A DNA stretch of 64,000 bases from Cricetomys ansorgei (lineage: Eukaryota > Chordata > Mammalia > Rodentia > Nesomyidae): the NCBI GenBank assembly GCA_026225945.1, contig JAMJFZ010001815.1, positions 14,918,501 through 14,982,500 on the forward strand. The letters are read 5' to 3'. A program made the position numbers and the translations under genes. Each line of letters begins with the position of its first letter. The stretch's first letter is position 1. The notes under the pieces were generated by a model. The model ran no database searches, was not told the origin of the DNA, and saw only the letters and a program-made list of their open reading frames with translations. Positions 1 to 11,201 of this stretch are shown here, one piece after another.

Positions 1-778
1 CAAGTCTTTCTGGCAACCCAAAACAATGACATTATCCTATAATATTCATTTTCTGAAATCTCACTAACTACCAGGGCTGGTAAAATCATGGATATTGGAG
101 GAGAATCTACAGATACCTCCTTACTATGCCACCATAATCTCTACTTCACAATAAATATTTGTTCCCACAGATTTGTGTATTTCTCACTCCTTATCAAGGA
201 ATTTCCCTTTGTAATGGATTGAGACCTGTTGTGGGAGATTTTAGTTATGGATAATGTTCCAGTAAGCTGTCCTTGAAGCAAGTAAAGGATTCACTTCCTA
301 CCAATAAACAAAGGAGTGGCTATCCAGCTCTCCACAAGAATAGGACATTCCTTAGCCTTAAGGCAGATGAAGGTTATTGATTTGTATATTGGAGGCCTGG
401 GTGGAGACAGAGAAGATTTGGAATAAAAAAGAACTAGGGCAAGGGCAAAAAAAAGAACAGAGAGCAGAGAACAAGAGGAAGAGGCTAGTGAGCAGGAGGA
501 GAACCAAGAGGAGAACATGAGGTGAGGAAGACATGGAGTGAGCTCTCTGCCTAGTGGCCTGGGTATAGAATTCCTTGGGATTTGACATGATTTGTGATTA
601 ATAAAGAGCCTTTGAAAATTCAACGATGGACTCTCATTAAGTGCCGGAAAGATAATTTAACAGAGGCCATTACAGAAAATCACAACCAATCAAAATGCAT
701 TAGTAGAGCCCAGACTCAATGCATACATCTCCTAAATAACTCCTGCATCTAAGGCTAAGAGATACATTTCAGAAGAAC
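1..778 (+). mobile_element. L1 (Lx-like) 3' UTR fragment, split by an LTR
   Basis: Both halves (1-226 and 663-778) read as the 3' UTR of a rodent L1. The same phrases recur in the second L1 3' end at 46.4-47.6 kb: 'catggatattgg' near 88, and 'acaaccaatcaaaat' near 683 and again near 47,091. The left half runs off the window, so the upstream part is unseen. The right half stops near 778, just after the 'aaggct..gagatac' stretch. The last several hundred bases of the UTR and the poly(A) tail are missing, although the copies at 43.5 and 46.4 kb keep this part. An LTR at 227-662 interrupts the element. Family assignment is from memory of rodent L1 3' ends. Confidence 0.8.
227..662 (+). mobile_element. 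Solo LTR of an ERV2-type (mys-like) endogenous retrovirus
   Basis: A 436-bp insertion starts with TG (227) and ends with CA (661-662). It is flanked by GAGACC (221-226) and GAGGCC (663-668), a 6-bp target duplication with one mismatch. Removing it restores a continuous L1 3' UTR, which supports both edges. A polyadenylation signal AATAAA lies at 600-605, so the LTR points to the + strand. The middle (410-520) is purine-rich. No primer-binding site, gag/pol/env or second LTR is present, so it is a solo LTR left by recombination. A 6-bp duplication suits class II (ERVK-like) elements. The resemblance to rodent mys-type LTRs is from memory. Confidence 0.72.
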
Positions 779-1084
779 AGATTCAATCTTCAGTTTCCCC
801 ACCACCTTGTTGCCTTGTCCTAGCTCCTAACTGGAGCAAACATCCCCTGATTAACCACATACCATACATTACCCCAGTCTCCAACAAAAGTAAGCATTAC
901 CTATAAACACACCAGCCAAACAGGCTGGTAAAATGGGCAACACACGGCCAACATATTTTCTGAAAATTCAGAACAGAAACAGAAAACAAGGAATGTAACA
1001 CACACCCAACAATGATAAACCCAGAAATAAGCACATACACCTATAATCACCAAAAACTCAGATGTATAGACAACAGCTTTAAAA

Positions 1085-2130
1085 ACACAATCAATAACAG
1101 CCAGGACAATATGTCTCCACCAGAGCTCAGCTAATCTACCACAGCAGGCCCTGAATATTCCAAAATAGCTGAAGCACAAGGGAAAGACCTTAAAACCAAT
1201 TATATGAAGAAGATAGAGGTCCTTAAGGTAAATGAATTGCAAAAGTGCAGCTTTAGCTTGGCTCCCTGGCAATGAATAAATTCCATTAAAAAAAAAATAC
1301 AAGAAAAGACAAATAAATAATTGGAGGAAATGAATAAATCCCTTAAAAAAGTCAAGGTTAAAAAAAAAAAAGAAACACTTGAATGAAACAAAACTGTTCA
1401 AGGTCTGAAAATGGAATTGGATCAATAATGAAAACACAAACCAAGGAAATTTTGGAAATTAAAAATCTAGAAGAGCAAACATGAACTACAGAGGCAAGCT
1501 GCATCAACATAATAAAAGTGATGGAATAAAGAATCTCAGGTGTAGAAGATACAATAAAAGAAATAGATGTACTGGTCAATGATAATATTAAACTAAAAAT
1601 TCAAGATGAATTGCAACCAGGAAATCTGGACACAATGAGAAGACCAAACCTAAGAATAATAGGAATATAGGAAGAAGAAGAATTCCAGCTCAAAGGCCCA
1701 GAAAATATTTTCAACAAAATAATAAAGAATTTACCTAACCTAAAAAAAAAATAGATGCCTATAAAGATACAAGAAGCATATACAGCACCAAATAGATGGG
1801 GACCAGAAAAGAAATCCCCCTCACCACATAATAATCAAAGCACTAAATGTACAGAACAAAGAAAGAATATTAAAAGCTGCATAGGGAAGAGATCAGGTAA
1901 CATATAAAGACAGGATTATTATAATTATACCTGACCTTTCAATGGAGATACTTAAAGATAGAAGGTACTTAACAGATGTTCTGAAGACTCTAAGAGACCA
2001 CATATGCCAACCCATACTCCTATGCCCAATAAAACTTTCAATCATCATGGACAAACAAAACAAGATATTTCACGATAATGTCAAATATAAGCAATATCTA
2101 TCAATCTAGAAATCTAGGCCTACAGAAGAT
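1085..2130 (+). pseudogene. L1 ORF1 relic (RNA-binding protein)
   Basis: L1 ORF1 normally encodes a trimeric RNA-binding nucleic-acid chaperone. Here only the order of conserved phrases survives. There is a lysine/glutamate-rich coiled-coil part (about 1,250-1,600), then the RNA-recognition and C-terminal region. The latter includes sense-strand phrases such as 'aaagctgcatagggaagagatcagg' split over 1,873-1,899 and 'ctctaagagaccacatatgcca' over 1,988-2,009. No frame stays open across it; A-runs at 1,361-1,371 and 1,743-1,752 are likely slippage sites. The last roughly 50 codons can be followed from about 2,078 in one frame. It is not functional. Confidence 0.75.
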
Positions 2131-2329
2131 GTTAGAAGGAAAAAATACAACACAAAGGGGAGAAATACACCAGGAAATAAGTAATTTTATATCAGCAAAA
2201 CCAAAAGAAGGGACACACACAAACACACACACATATGGACATACATATACACACACCAGCACCACAAATACAAACAACATGAACAGCACCACCACCAACA
2301 ACAACAAAAGGACAGGAACTAACATCATT

Positions 2330-3810
2330 GGTCATAGATATCTCTCAATACTAATCGTCTCAATTCCCCAATAAAAAGACACAGACTAACAGAATGGGTG
2401 TGAAAACAGGATCCATCCTTCTATTGTATACAAAAATATAACTCAACCTGAAAGATAGACATTAACTAAAAGAAATGGATTGGATGAAGATATCCCAAGA
2501 AATGGACATAAGAAACAAGCTGACTTAGCCACTCATTCTATTTCTAACAATACTGACTTCAAACCAAAATTAATCAAGAAAGATGGGGAGGGATGTTTCA
2601 TATTCATCAGAGGAAAAATCCACCAAGATATTTCAACCCTTAAAATATACACCACAAACATAAGAGCACCCACATTTGAAAATAAACAATACTAAAGCTT
2701 AAATCACATATTGATCTTGATGCATGGATAGTGAAAGACTTCAATACCCCACTCTCATATATGGACAGGTCATCCAGACAGAAACTAAACAGAGAAATAT
2801 TGGAGCCAATAGACATTTTAAACCAAATGGACCTAACAGATATCTAAATATTTCTAAAGAACATTTCCAGAAACACCAAAGAATATATCTTATTCTCAGC
2901 ACCTCACAGAACTTTATCCAATATTGACCATATAGTCAGTCACAAACGAAGTATCATTAGATACAAAGAAATTGAAATAAGCACCTTTATCCTTTTGAAC
3001 CACCACATATTAAAGCTAGATATCAACAATAACAAAGCAACAGAAAAAACACAAACTTGTGCAAACTGAACAACCCTCTACTGAATGATAAATGCGTCAA
3101 GACAGAAATAAATCAATTAAAGATGTTCTAGAATGCTATTAAAATGAACATACAGGTACTTGAACTTATGGAACACAATGAAAACTGTGCTAAGAGGAAA
3201 GTTCATAGCACTAAGTGCCTACATAAAAAGTTGGAGTAACTGGGAGATGGTGGCACACACCTAGATTCCTAGCACTTTGAAGACAGAATTAGGTGGATCT
3301 CTGTGGGTTCAGGACCAGCCTGGTTTAAAAAGTGAGTTCCAGGACAGCCAGAGTTACAACAGAGAAACCCTGTTTAACTCTGCTTTAAAAAAAAAAATGG
3401 ATAGCTGTCACACTAGCAACTTAAAAGCATACCTGAAAGCCCTAGAACAAAAGGAAGTAAGCACTCCCAAGAACAGTAAATGGCAGATAATAATCAAACA
3501 TGTAAGATGTAACAAAAGAGCAAAAGACACCCAGGAACTACAGAGAGCCATTAGGACACACTTTTAAAACCTGTTTTCCACTAATGGAAAATCTAAAATA
3601 AATGAATAATTTCTCAATCATTTTCTCAATTTTCTCTTACCAAAGTTAAATTAAGATTATATAAACAACTTAAATAGATCTATAACCGCTAGGGAAGTAG
3701 AAGCAAACTTTAAAAGTCTCCCAACCAAAATCATTCTAAGGCCAGGTGGTTTTAGCTTAGAATTCTATCAGGTTTTAAATGCCAATACACCTCAAATTAT
3801 TCCTGAAACT
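2330..3810 (+). pseudogene. L1 ORF2 relic (endonuclease and start of RT)
   Basis: ORF2 encodes an apurinic-like endonuclease followed by reverse transcriptase. The endonuclease is recognisable. The phrase for the segment after ..ANG.KKQA.. is at 2,480-2,695. The GDFNTP motif reads K-D-F-N-T-P at 2,734-2,751. The SDHHG catalytic motif reads L-N-H-H-I at 2,995-3,009, so its aspartate is now asparagine. After the B1 at 3,240-3,399 the linker and the 'LPTKKSPGPDG-FYQ' region before the RT core appear at 3,715-3,775 in diverged form. Frameshifts near 2,700 and stops elsewhere confirm inactivation. Confidence 0.78.
3240..3399 (+). mobile_element. B1 SINE inserted in the L1 ORF2 relic
   Basis: A near full-length B1 (7SL RNA-derived) starts at 'actgggagatggtggcacacacct' (split by the line at 3,240). 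It keeps the 'gtgggttcaggaccagcctgg' core and the 3' 'gagttacaacagagaaaccc' segment, and ends in an A-run at 3,387-3,397. L1 sequence resumes at once with 'atagctgtcacactagcaac'. The B1 is therefore younger than the L1. Flanking 'tggagta' / 'tggatag' could be a decayed target duplication. Confidence 0.9.
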
Positions 3811-4340
3811 TTTCAGCCTCTAACCAGTCTTAGTCCTTAGTCTAGTCTTAGTCCTTGAACTGGAAGGCTTCAGCCTTTGTAGAATCTAGAATGTTTAAGA
3901 TGCTAGCTCAGACCTAGAAAGTTTCAGTCTTAGCCTCCAAGACCTACTGCTGACTGAAATCAGTAGTATTTCTACTAGCTCCTGAAATCTCACTCTTCTG
4001 GTTCAACTCACTCTTCCCATCTGATACTGATTTCCTCTGTTGAGCTCTGCTGTGTCTCTGTGTCTCTCCCTGTGAGCTCTCATTGCTCTCTCCTCTGTGT
4101 AACAGACTCTACTGTAGCTGACTCTAACTCACTGAATGAGCTGACTCTTCTGCCCAACCCATTCTGTGCTCTGCTTCTTCTGTCTGCTTCTGGACAATTC
4201 TGTTTTTCTTAGGGATTAAAGGCTTGGACCACCACAGCCTTCTGAAAACTGGGATTAAAGTTGTGTCCACATTTCCATCCAGACCACACAGGCCTCCGAA
4301 TATAGATCCCTGGCATACAGAGCCTAGCTTTCACACAGGG
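3811..4340 (-). repeat. Unassigned dispersed repeat, pyrimidine-rich on +
   Basis: The segment is rich in CTCT, GACTC and AACTC words and carries 'gggattaaaggcttggaccacc' near 4,213 and 'gggattaaag' near 4,251, which look B1-like. Its reverse complement resembles the segment at 28.73-29.18 kb: both contain 'agaatgggttg' next to 'agaagagtcag', and both contain stretches like 'cagagacaca'. A short direct duplication of 'agtcttagtcctt' occurs at 3,826-3,858. I infer a rodent retroposon or LTR family that I cannot name. It breaks the L1 ORF2 relic on its left. Edges are approximate. Confidence 0.4.
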
Positions 4341-5455
4341 CTATTCCTCTCCAATAGTTAATTACGATATAATTATACAATTCAACCACAAAGAAAGTGA
4401 ACAAAAAACTTGTCATGATATCATTACACTAAGTGTATTTACTGCTTTAATTTCTACAGAAAAGAAATGGGATACAAAAGCAACACCATCAATTATCAAA
4501 TGAATGTTTTTCCATTACACTACTAACTTACTATGAAATAATAATATTACAGTTCATTAGTTATTTTGGCCAGTTTTTCAAATCATTATCAATTTCATTA
4601 AAGTATTCCTTTAATAAATACAATGAATTGGTTTGCAGTTGATTTTTTTAAGATCTTATTAGAGGTAGTCTCCTGGCCATACCAGTAATAGCACTTGTCC
4701 TTTGAGAATGTTCAGTGTAGCTAAGGGCTGGCTAGACTGGGATTTTTAATTACATCATCTTTAGGTCCTCAGAGGAGTTCAGCACAACACTGACCAAACT
4801 ATGGCTGGTGAAGTCTGAAAAAACTAATTGCTCCATTATCTGTACTTTAGACATTTTCCCTTCAGAAGCTCTTGAAAATATATACTTAAAATGGCCTTCT
4901 AATTACAAGTTCCAATAACACAGTGTCCTGCACAGAAAGCACCATTATTATTCTGGCTCTCAGTCCACTCAAGTCTTTTTATTTTGCTGAGTTTTCTTTC
5001 TTCTCCATTTTGCTTTCTTTTGTAAACTAGTTTAGTGGATAATTGCCGTTTTATCTTTTTAATCCTAATTGCTACACTTTCAGAGACATGTCATTAACAC
5101 CTTAGCAGGTATGACATTTACTCAAATGTTTTCCATTTTACTTGCTCATATATATTTTTATTAAAATGACATCCTTAGTATCCAAGCATATGAGAACTAA
5201 TAAATTATTGACATCAAATATCGATGTTTTTTGTATTAAATATTGAAAACACATTTTTGAAGAGTAAAAATTTCCCAGCAACAAAATATTACAGAAATAT
5301 AAATTATATTGCATTAGCCATGCTGTATGTATCATTATTTATTCTGTACTACCTTTAGTTAAAGATATTCAGTTTGAAAATTGTTCACTCAAAAATTTGT
5401 AAACTCAGCAACAGCTTGTAGATTGTTAATGTACACCTAACGTTTTGAATGTGTG
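4341..5455. other. AT-rich DNA, no feature recognised
   Basis: No gene, SINE or LTR is seen. The stretch contains T-rich runs and scattered AATAAA-like words typical of background sequence. The short ORF at 5,138-5,335 (-) has no recognisable content. Confidence 0.5.
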
Positions 5456-6660
5456 TCATTCTTTCTTTTAAAATTTATTTTATTTTTCCTCTCTCAAATA
5501 ATACATCCTGACACTTCTCCTCCCCTGTCTGCAGTCCTCCCAACTCTCCCCATCTCCCCTCCCCTGCAAATATACCCTATCCACTCATCTTCACTCCTTC
5601 TTATCCCCAGAAAAGAGAGTAGATCTCCCAGGGTTACTGCTCAAAGAGAGCACAAGACTGAACAAGGCCAGGCATTAATCCCTATATCTAGGGTGGACTA
5701 GACAACCAAGCAGGAGGAAATGGGTCCCAAGGGCAGGACAAACGCATCAGAGAACAGCCCTCTCCTCCTCTCCTCTGCATACACACACACTCTAGCCTGT
5801 AGGAGCTCTGCAAGAACACCAAGCCAAATAACCACAAGGTATATCTAGGGGACCCTGCAAGTTCTATGTCTGCTGCTTCAGATTCTATGGGACACCAAGA
5901 ATGCTAGTCAGTTGTCTCTATGGGGCTTGTATTCCTGATGTTCTTGACACCTCTGTTCCCTGCAAACCCTCCTCCCCATCTTCTGTGAGGTTCCCAGAGC
6001 TCTGCACAATGGTTGGCTCTGGGTATCTGCATATGCTCCCATTCACTGATGGAGGAAGTCTATCTTATGAAGATTGGACTAGGTACCTATCTATGAGCAG
6101 AACATGGTATCATTAGAAATCATTTCCTGGCCACCCAGTCTCTAGTTGCTGGCCTACCCTGCAGAATCAGGTATGGGTTGCCTCCTTTGTCATGGGGTTC
6201 TGCCTTTCCATTGTCCCAGAAGATCCAGGGTAGAGAGGTTGAAGGATTTTGTGAATGGGATGATGTCCCAATTCCACCACTAGGAACCTTGCCAGGTTAC
6301 AGGAGATGGCTTGTTCAGGCTCCCCATAACCCATTGCTAGAGGTCTTCCCAGGGTTTCCATCATGGATTCTTGTGAATTTCCACTGCTCTAGGTCTCCAG
6401 ATTCACCCCCAAATGTCCTCCAATTCCTGTTGTCTCTCCATATATTCTCTCCCTCCATCCCTTCTCCCTACCTGGTTCCCTTCCTTCCCATTCCTATCCT
6501 CCCCAAGTCAGCCTGCATTATGTATTCTATTTCTGCTTTACAAGGGAGATCCTTGTAAAGTGTCTGAACTGGGGCCCTCTTTGTTACATAGTCTTCTGGA
6601 TCTGTGTATTGCATCACCTTTGTCCTTTGCTTAACAGTTAATATCCATATATAAGTTTAA
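5456..6660 (-). mobile_element. L1 3' end (ORF2 tail and 3' UTR), reverse orientation
   Basis: Read on the minus strand, the segment ends at 5,456 in an A-rich terminus (T-rich on +, 5,456-5,500). Before it lie the G-rich 3' UTR (C-rich on +, 5,515-5,570) and phrases shared with mouse/rat L1 3' UTRs, such as the 'agagctctg' and 'ggttggctctgggtatctgcat' stretch at 5,996-6,032 on +. On the right, 'taatatccatatataag' (6,640-6,656) is the reverse of a phrase just after ORF2. The UTR type differs from the Lx-like copies at 43.5 and 46.4 kb, so at least two L1 subfamilies are present. ORFs at 5,453-6,634 are read-through of this non-coding UTR. Confidence 0.75.
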
Positions 6661-6727
6661 TGGATAGATATAATTTCATATATTTGTGCTATAAAGCATG
6701 CCATTTTAATAAATATATAATCTAGTT

Positions 6728-6975
6728 TGATTTCCATTGTGAGGATAAAAACACCTGACCATAAGCAGGTGAGGAGAGGAAGGTTTTATTTAGTACAGTT
6801 ACAGGTTCTACTTCATAATTGTGAAGAAATTGCAGAGGTCAAAGTTTGAAGCAGATAGAGACAGTCAAGAGCAAAGGCTGAATCTTCCCACTCAGTTGAC
6901 AATCAAGACAGTTAATTGCCTATGGATTTGTCTGTAGGGTAACGTGATCTGAGTACTTCTTCACTAAGACTCCTT
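6728..6975 (+). repeat. Old rodent interspersed repeat fragment (family uncertain)
   Basis: Phrases 'aaaacacctgaccataagcag', 'aaggttttatttag' and 'cctatggatttgtctgtaggg' occur in the order seen in a common rodent interspersed repeat with a 'cacaccatgacca ... gtttattt' head and a 'cagttgacaatcaag' tail. No termini or target duplication are visible. The assignment is memory-based and weak. Confidence 0.35.
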
Positions 6976-7987
6976 TATTAAAAGATTCTAGGATCTTTAA
7001 AGATGTCAATTAATACTAGTAAGCAAATATACTTTGCAAAATATATTTCTGATACCTTAAACACTTTTATATTTTTGTATTGTGACAACAATCAAATTCT
7101 TTATTAATTTTTGAGAATAAAATGAAACACTAGCTGCAATCACTAGGCTCTACAATGAATAATGAATTTATTCCTCTTGTCTTCCTCCAAATATATCTCC
7201 TTTGATAGGCATCTACCTTGGCAACTTATATATAAGTTATATAGGTTATTCACAAAAAATACAAATATTACATGACATTTCATATTTAAATAAAGAAAAG
7301 ATTAATTCAGAGAGGTAGAGAATCAAATAATAATCTTCAGTAAAAAAACATCATTAACTCTGTAGGTCAATACATTATTGATATTACAAACAGCTTAAGA
7401 ATGACCTTCTCCCCTAAAGGTATATATTAACATTAGACACAGAATTTGCCTCTTAACTTCTCTGGTATAGATAATATTGATTCAATTACCCAGGAGCACC
7501 CTTTACCTGTTGTTTGTATCAATAGTACTTTATCAGCATGATTTAAAATGGCTGATTGTGAGTTATGTTCATGGTATACACTATTTATATATTTCTAAGC
7601 AAAGAGATATAGCTAATGTTTGCAAAACATGTGGACAGAGAAATCTTTCTTTAAAGTTGTGTGAGATGAGTAAATGTGTGGCTCCAAATGGATCAAAATG
7701 TGCCTATGTTCTAAATTTTCTCTCAAGGTCTATATAGATAGAAAATATATCCTTTGGACATATTTTTATTTCTGTTTTCTACATATGGGAACTGAAGTTA
7801 ATCAACTCCATAATTAATGTTGGAAGTATGGAATAAAGAAATTTTTTTCTTTTTTCTTTTTTCCTTTCTTCCTGTCATTTTCTTTTTTTGGTATTTCAAT
7901 TACTTATCCCATAGATATGCTCAATAAGTCATGTGTTGTGTTGGTTACCCACTGCTTATTGAAGCATTCTATTAGAATTCTATACTC
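6976..7987. other. AT-rich DNA, no feature recognised
   Basis: Only short T- and A-rich runs are visible, including a CTTTT-rich patch at 7,842-7,890. The 86-codon ORF at 7,477-7,737 has ordinary AT-rich composition and matches nothing I know. Confidence 0.5.
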
Positions 7988-8146
7988 ACTGGGCAGTGTT
8001 GGCACATGCCTTTAATCCTAGCACCTGGGAGACAGAATCAGGCAGATCTCTGTGAGTTCAAGGCTAGCCTGGTAAACAGAGTGGGTTCCAGGACAGCAAG
8101 AGTTACAACAGAGAAACCCTGTTCCAAAAAACCAAAAAAAAAAAAA
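7988..8146 (+). mobile_element. B1 SINE
   Basis: A full-length B1 starts at 'actgggcagtgttggcac', carries the A-box-side 'cctttaatcctagcacctggg', the 'gtgagttcaaggctagcctgg' core and 'gagttacaacagagaaaccc', and ends in an A-rich tail at 8,126-8,152. It shares the TTACAA variant with other B1 copies here. Confidence 0.92.
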
Positions 8147-9296
8147 GAAGAAGTATTTTCAGTTATTTATTTATTCACTGTAGTTACCAGAATGTATAAA
8201 GGAGCAAATTTGATTCACTCAAATTTTACTGTCTGTAAGTTCTAGTAGATAAATATCTCATGGAAAAGGAAATTGCATTAAATGACTTATTTTTCATATT
8301 TATTAGTTATTATTAAGGGCACATATTTCAGAAGATAGATAATATTAGTAATATTATGTATGAATGCCATGCCACTTGTGGACATTCTATAATTATAATA
8401 GATTATCACAACAAAATCCTATTGTTCAATTTTTTTCTTTATTCAATAAAATAGGGATTTTCCTTGCCAATGGACAGCATTCCATATAAGAATCTGTGGA
8501 TCATTATGTCTTCTCTTATTGAGTTCCCTTGTTCGTCTCAAATCTAATTGATGGAGCAGAAAGGAAGATGTTGCAGGCAGAATGGGATATTTTATATACC
8601 ACACTACAAGATCTGCAAAATCTTCTATTCCCTTTTAAAATATCTTTTCTTAATTCACTTATAATCATACCTATTTGAAAAGCAATTAAGCTTATGTTTG
8701 GATGTAAAATGAAATGATGCATGAACAGTCAAAATTTGTGAGAAAAATCACAATTCCCTGCTGAAAATTATTTAGAACATAAATTGAGTAGAAATTCTTT
8801 ATATGCTACTGTTTTTATTTACTCATTTCATTACATGGATGATTACTGGACATAGTATATTACTAAACAGATGCATTTCATGACACCTTAACTGTTTATT
8901 TTGCCTTTTGTAACTTCTGTGAGGCTTCTTTGAATATTTTACTGTACTTGATAAATCTAAGACATATTTATTAACTATAATTATTTTTTCCATTATAATT
9001 TTAAACTATTCAATATAAATTTTAAAGTATTTATGAATATCTAATATTATTGTTCTCACCCCTCTGTGTCCCATTGAGATTAATCATATTGCAGCCTATT
9101 CTCTACCAGGGAATCTCCATTTGGCCCACTAACTATAAGATCTAGATAGGTTACCTGTATCTCTTCCATCCCAACTCATGCTGTTCGTGTTATGTCTGCT
9201 TACCAGAGACAGTCAATTTTTCCCACTTGTCCAAGAGATGTAGCCACCATATCTCTTTGGGATTCACCAGATCTCTACCTGCTGCCTGGATAGGGA
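8147..9296. other. AT-rich DNA; possible unassigned repeat at 9,055-9,296
   Basis: No gene is seen. The segment 9,055-9,296 is less AT-rich than its surroundings and abuts an L1 fragment, so it may belong to an older repeat, but I recognise no family. Confidence 0.4.
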
Positions 9297-9600
9297 TGCA
9301 GGAATGGTTCAACATAAATAAATCAGTATCATGATCTGCTACATAAACAGACTCAAGGACAGAACAACATGATCATCTCTTTAGATGCAGAGATTTTGAC
9401 AAATATCCAACATCTTTTCATTATAAAAGTCTTAGAGAATCAAGGAATACTGGCAATATATCTCAACATAGTAAAATCAATATGCAACAACTCTACAGCC
9501 AACATCTTGCTATTGGGATGAAACTCTGAATATTTTTACTAAATTTAAGTACAAAACAAGGAAGTCATCTCAATCTCTTCCTGTGCAATATAATGTTTTA
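9297..9600 (+). mobile_element. L1 ORF2 fragment (reverse-transcriptase domain)
   Basis: 'gggatgcaggaatggttcaac' at 9,292-9,312 is the start of a conserved ORF2 phrase. It is followed in order by the 'atgatcatctctttagatgc' stretch (9,369-9,388) and the 'caatatgcaacaactctacagcc' region (9,479-9,501). Translated, these correspond to the RT palm segment just before the catalytic YADD region. The fragment is internal, truncated at both ends and shifted in frame. Confidence 0.78.
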
Positions 9601-11149
9601 AAAACACTTCACTAGTTCCTCTCAAGTGTCAGTCATAAAAACACACAAACAAAAACCCTTCAATATGTTCACATACTCCTATAACATACATATCAAGAAC
9701 ACTTAAAATTAAAATTAAATACTTGATTTTTTTGGTATATTGTATAACAAGAAAATATAATGTAATTCAAGTACACGAATATTTGAAATAGTAATGCAAT
9801 TCTAAACTTTAGATATGCAATTTAAAAATTCTTTTTTAAGACAAATAAGTGCAACATTTAACAATATCTCAGTTACTGCATTTAACTGGACAATTTTCAT
9901 TTATCATAGCTGGGAAAAGATCCTAAAGTTGCAGAAAGAATCTAATACCCGGAGGGCCCTGTTAAAGGCTGGCTTCCCCACTTGGCATTATTGGAACAAG
10001 ACGGAGAATTTGAAATAGGACCTTGTGGAAAGTCTTCTATGAATTGTAAATTTGCCTTTGAAGGCAACAAATAAGACACCAGTCATTTCTTCGCTGCCCT
10101 TCATTTCCAGTCCTGACAGTGAAGTGAACAAATCTCCCTCTGCCATGTCTTATACTTTAATACACTATCCACTAGCCCAAATTCAATGGGGTCAATTGTT
10201 CACAAATGAAAGCTCCAAAATCATAAGCCACTATATAAGTTTCTTTACAGATTGATTAAGTATATACAACAGTATTCAGAATCTGAATAACATGTCACCT
10301 ATGTGTATTTAAACTCAAAATTACATTTATGATCAGGTTAGAAAATAAAATTGCTTTTTTTATAATATACTAAATATATTGTATATAATATATAAATATT
10401 AAATATCAAGGGGAAATAACTCAAATAGGAAAAAAAAAAACAACAGCTTACACAACACTTTCCTTTGCATCATTTGGTTTTACTCATGTTTTTCCATGAG
10501 GAAAATGAGGCAGCTGCTTGGTGGATGTACAAATAAGACTCATTGTTTTCAGCTTCTCCTACAGGCTAACAGGTCAAATTAGAAACTGAACTTACAAAAA
10601 TAAAAGGCTAATAACGTCTTTGGAAAACAGAAATTAGTTCAGAGAAGAGAAGGTAATTCCTTTAAAAGTTGATTATATCTGTTTTTTTTCTTCTCCTTTG
10701 GTGTTTATTATCTTTAAATGGAGCCACACATTGGGAAAAGTAATTACCTGGTTGGTCACTGCAGAGCTCCATTCTTTCATGGGTGAATCATCTGCACCTG
10801 TTTAACATCTTATACCAGCAGAAAACATTGCAAAAAGTTGAATTTTGATAAGACAAGAAGGTACCAGTTATAAGACATAAATGTGATCGAGCCCGGTTCA
10901 TTCACTAACAATGATAGTAGGAAAATAATGGTATCATATACCATTGTCTGATCGTATTTATTTCACTTCACTGCGAATTTCAAATACTTGTAGCATAACT
11001 AATATCTTCCATGAGTCTGTAGACCTTCTAAGCCTGCTTACATGTAAACTATCTTAACTTTATTGGGGATGAAAGATTAAAGTCATTGGTTCAAGTTATA
11101 AGGGGGGCAAAAGAAATAGAAGTTTATTTAAATTAAAAGGCACAGCAAC

Positions 11150-11150
<1 letters not shown>
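9601..11150. other. AT-rich DNA, no feature recognised
   Basis: No gene is seen. ORFs at 9,815-10,018 and 10,052-10,255 are short with no domain. Segment 10,690-11,060 is less biased in composition than its neighbours and could be conserved non-coding sequence, but only an alignment would show it. Confidence 0.4.
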
Positions 11151-11184
<34 letters not shown>

Positions 11185-11201
11185 ATACACACACACACAC
11201 A
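11151..11201. repeat. (CA)n microsatellite
   Basis: About 15 CA units are followed by the interruption 'ctcata' and about 8 more CA units. Likely length-polymorphic. Confidence 0.95.

Larger units (their letters stand above)
779..3810 (+). mobile_element. Degenerate L1: 5' part, ORF1, and ORF2 up to the RT region
   Basis: From about 1,085 the sequence follows rodent L1 in order: the ORF1 coiled-coil region, the ORF1 C-terminal half (to about 2,130), a short ACA-rich spacer, the ORF2 endonuclease (about 2,330-3,050), and ORF2 linker to the start of the reverse transcriptase (to about 3,810). Bases 779-1,084 are probably the 5' UTR and ORF1 start, but too diverged to be certain. A B1 sits at 3,240-3,399, and L1 resumes after it. 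The 3' half of ORF2 and the 3' UTR are absent. The element abuts an L1 3' UTR in the same orientation at 778 and an oppositely oriented repeat at 3,811. Stops and frameshifts throughout show it is long dead. Confidence 0.85.

Noticed and set aside
291..623. 110-codon minus-strand open frame
   Set aside because: It lies inside the solo LTR at 227-662, antisense to it, and its serine/leucine/phenylalanine-rich composition reflects the purine-rich U3.
901..1437. 178-codon minus-strand open frame, the longest in the window
   Set aside because: It is antisense to the L1 5' region and ORF1 relic. The A-rich sense strand gives long T-rich, Phe/Leu-rich antisense frames by composition alone.
6178..6558. 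126-codon open frame
   Set aside because: It is antisense to the non-coding 3' UTR of the reverse L1 at 5,456-6,660.
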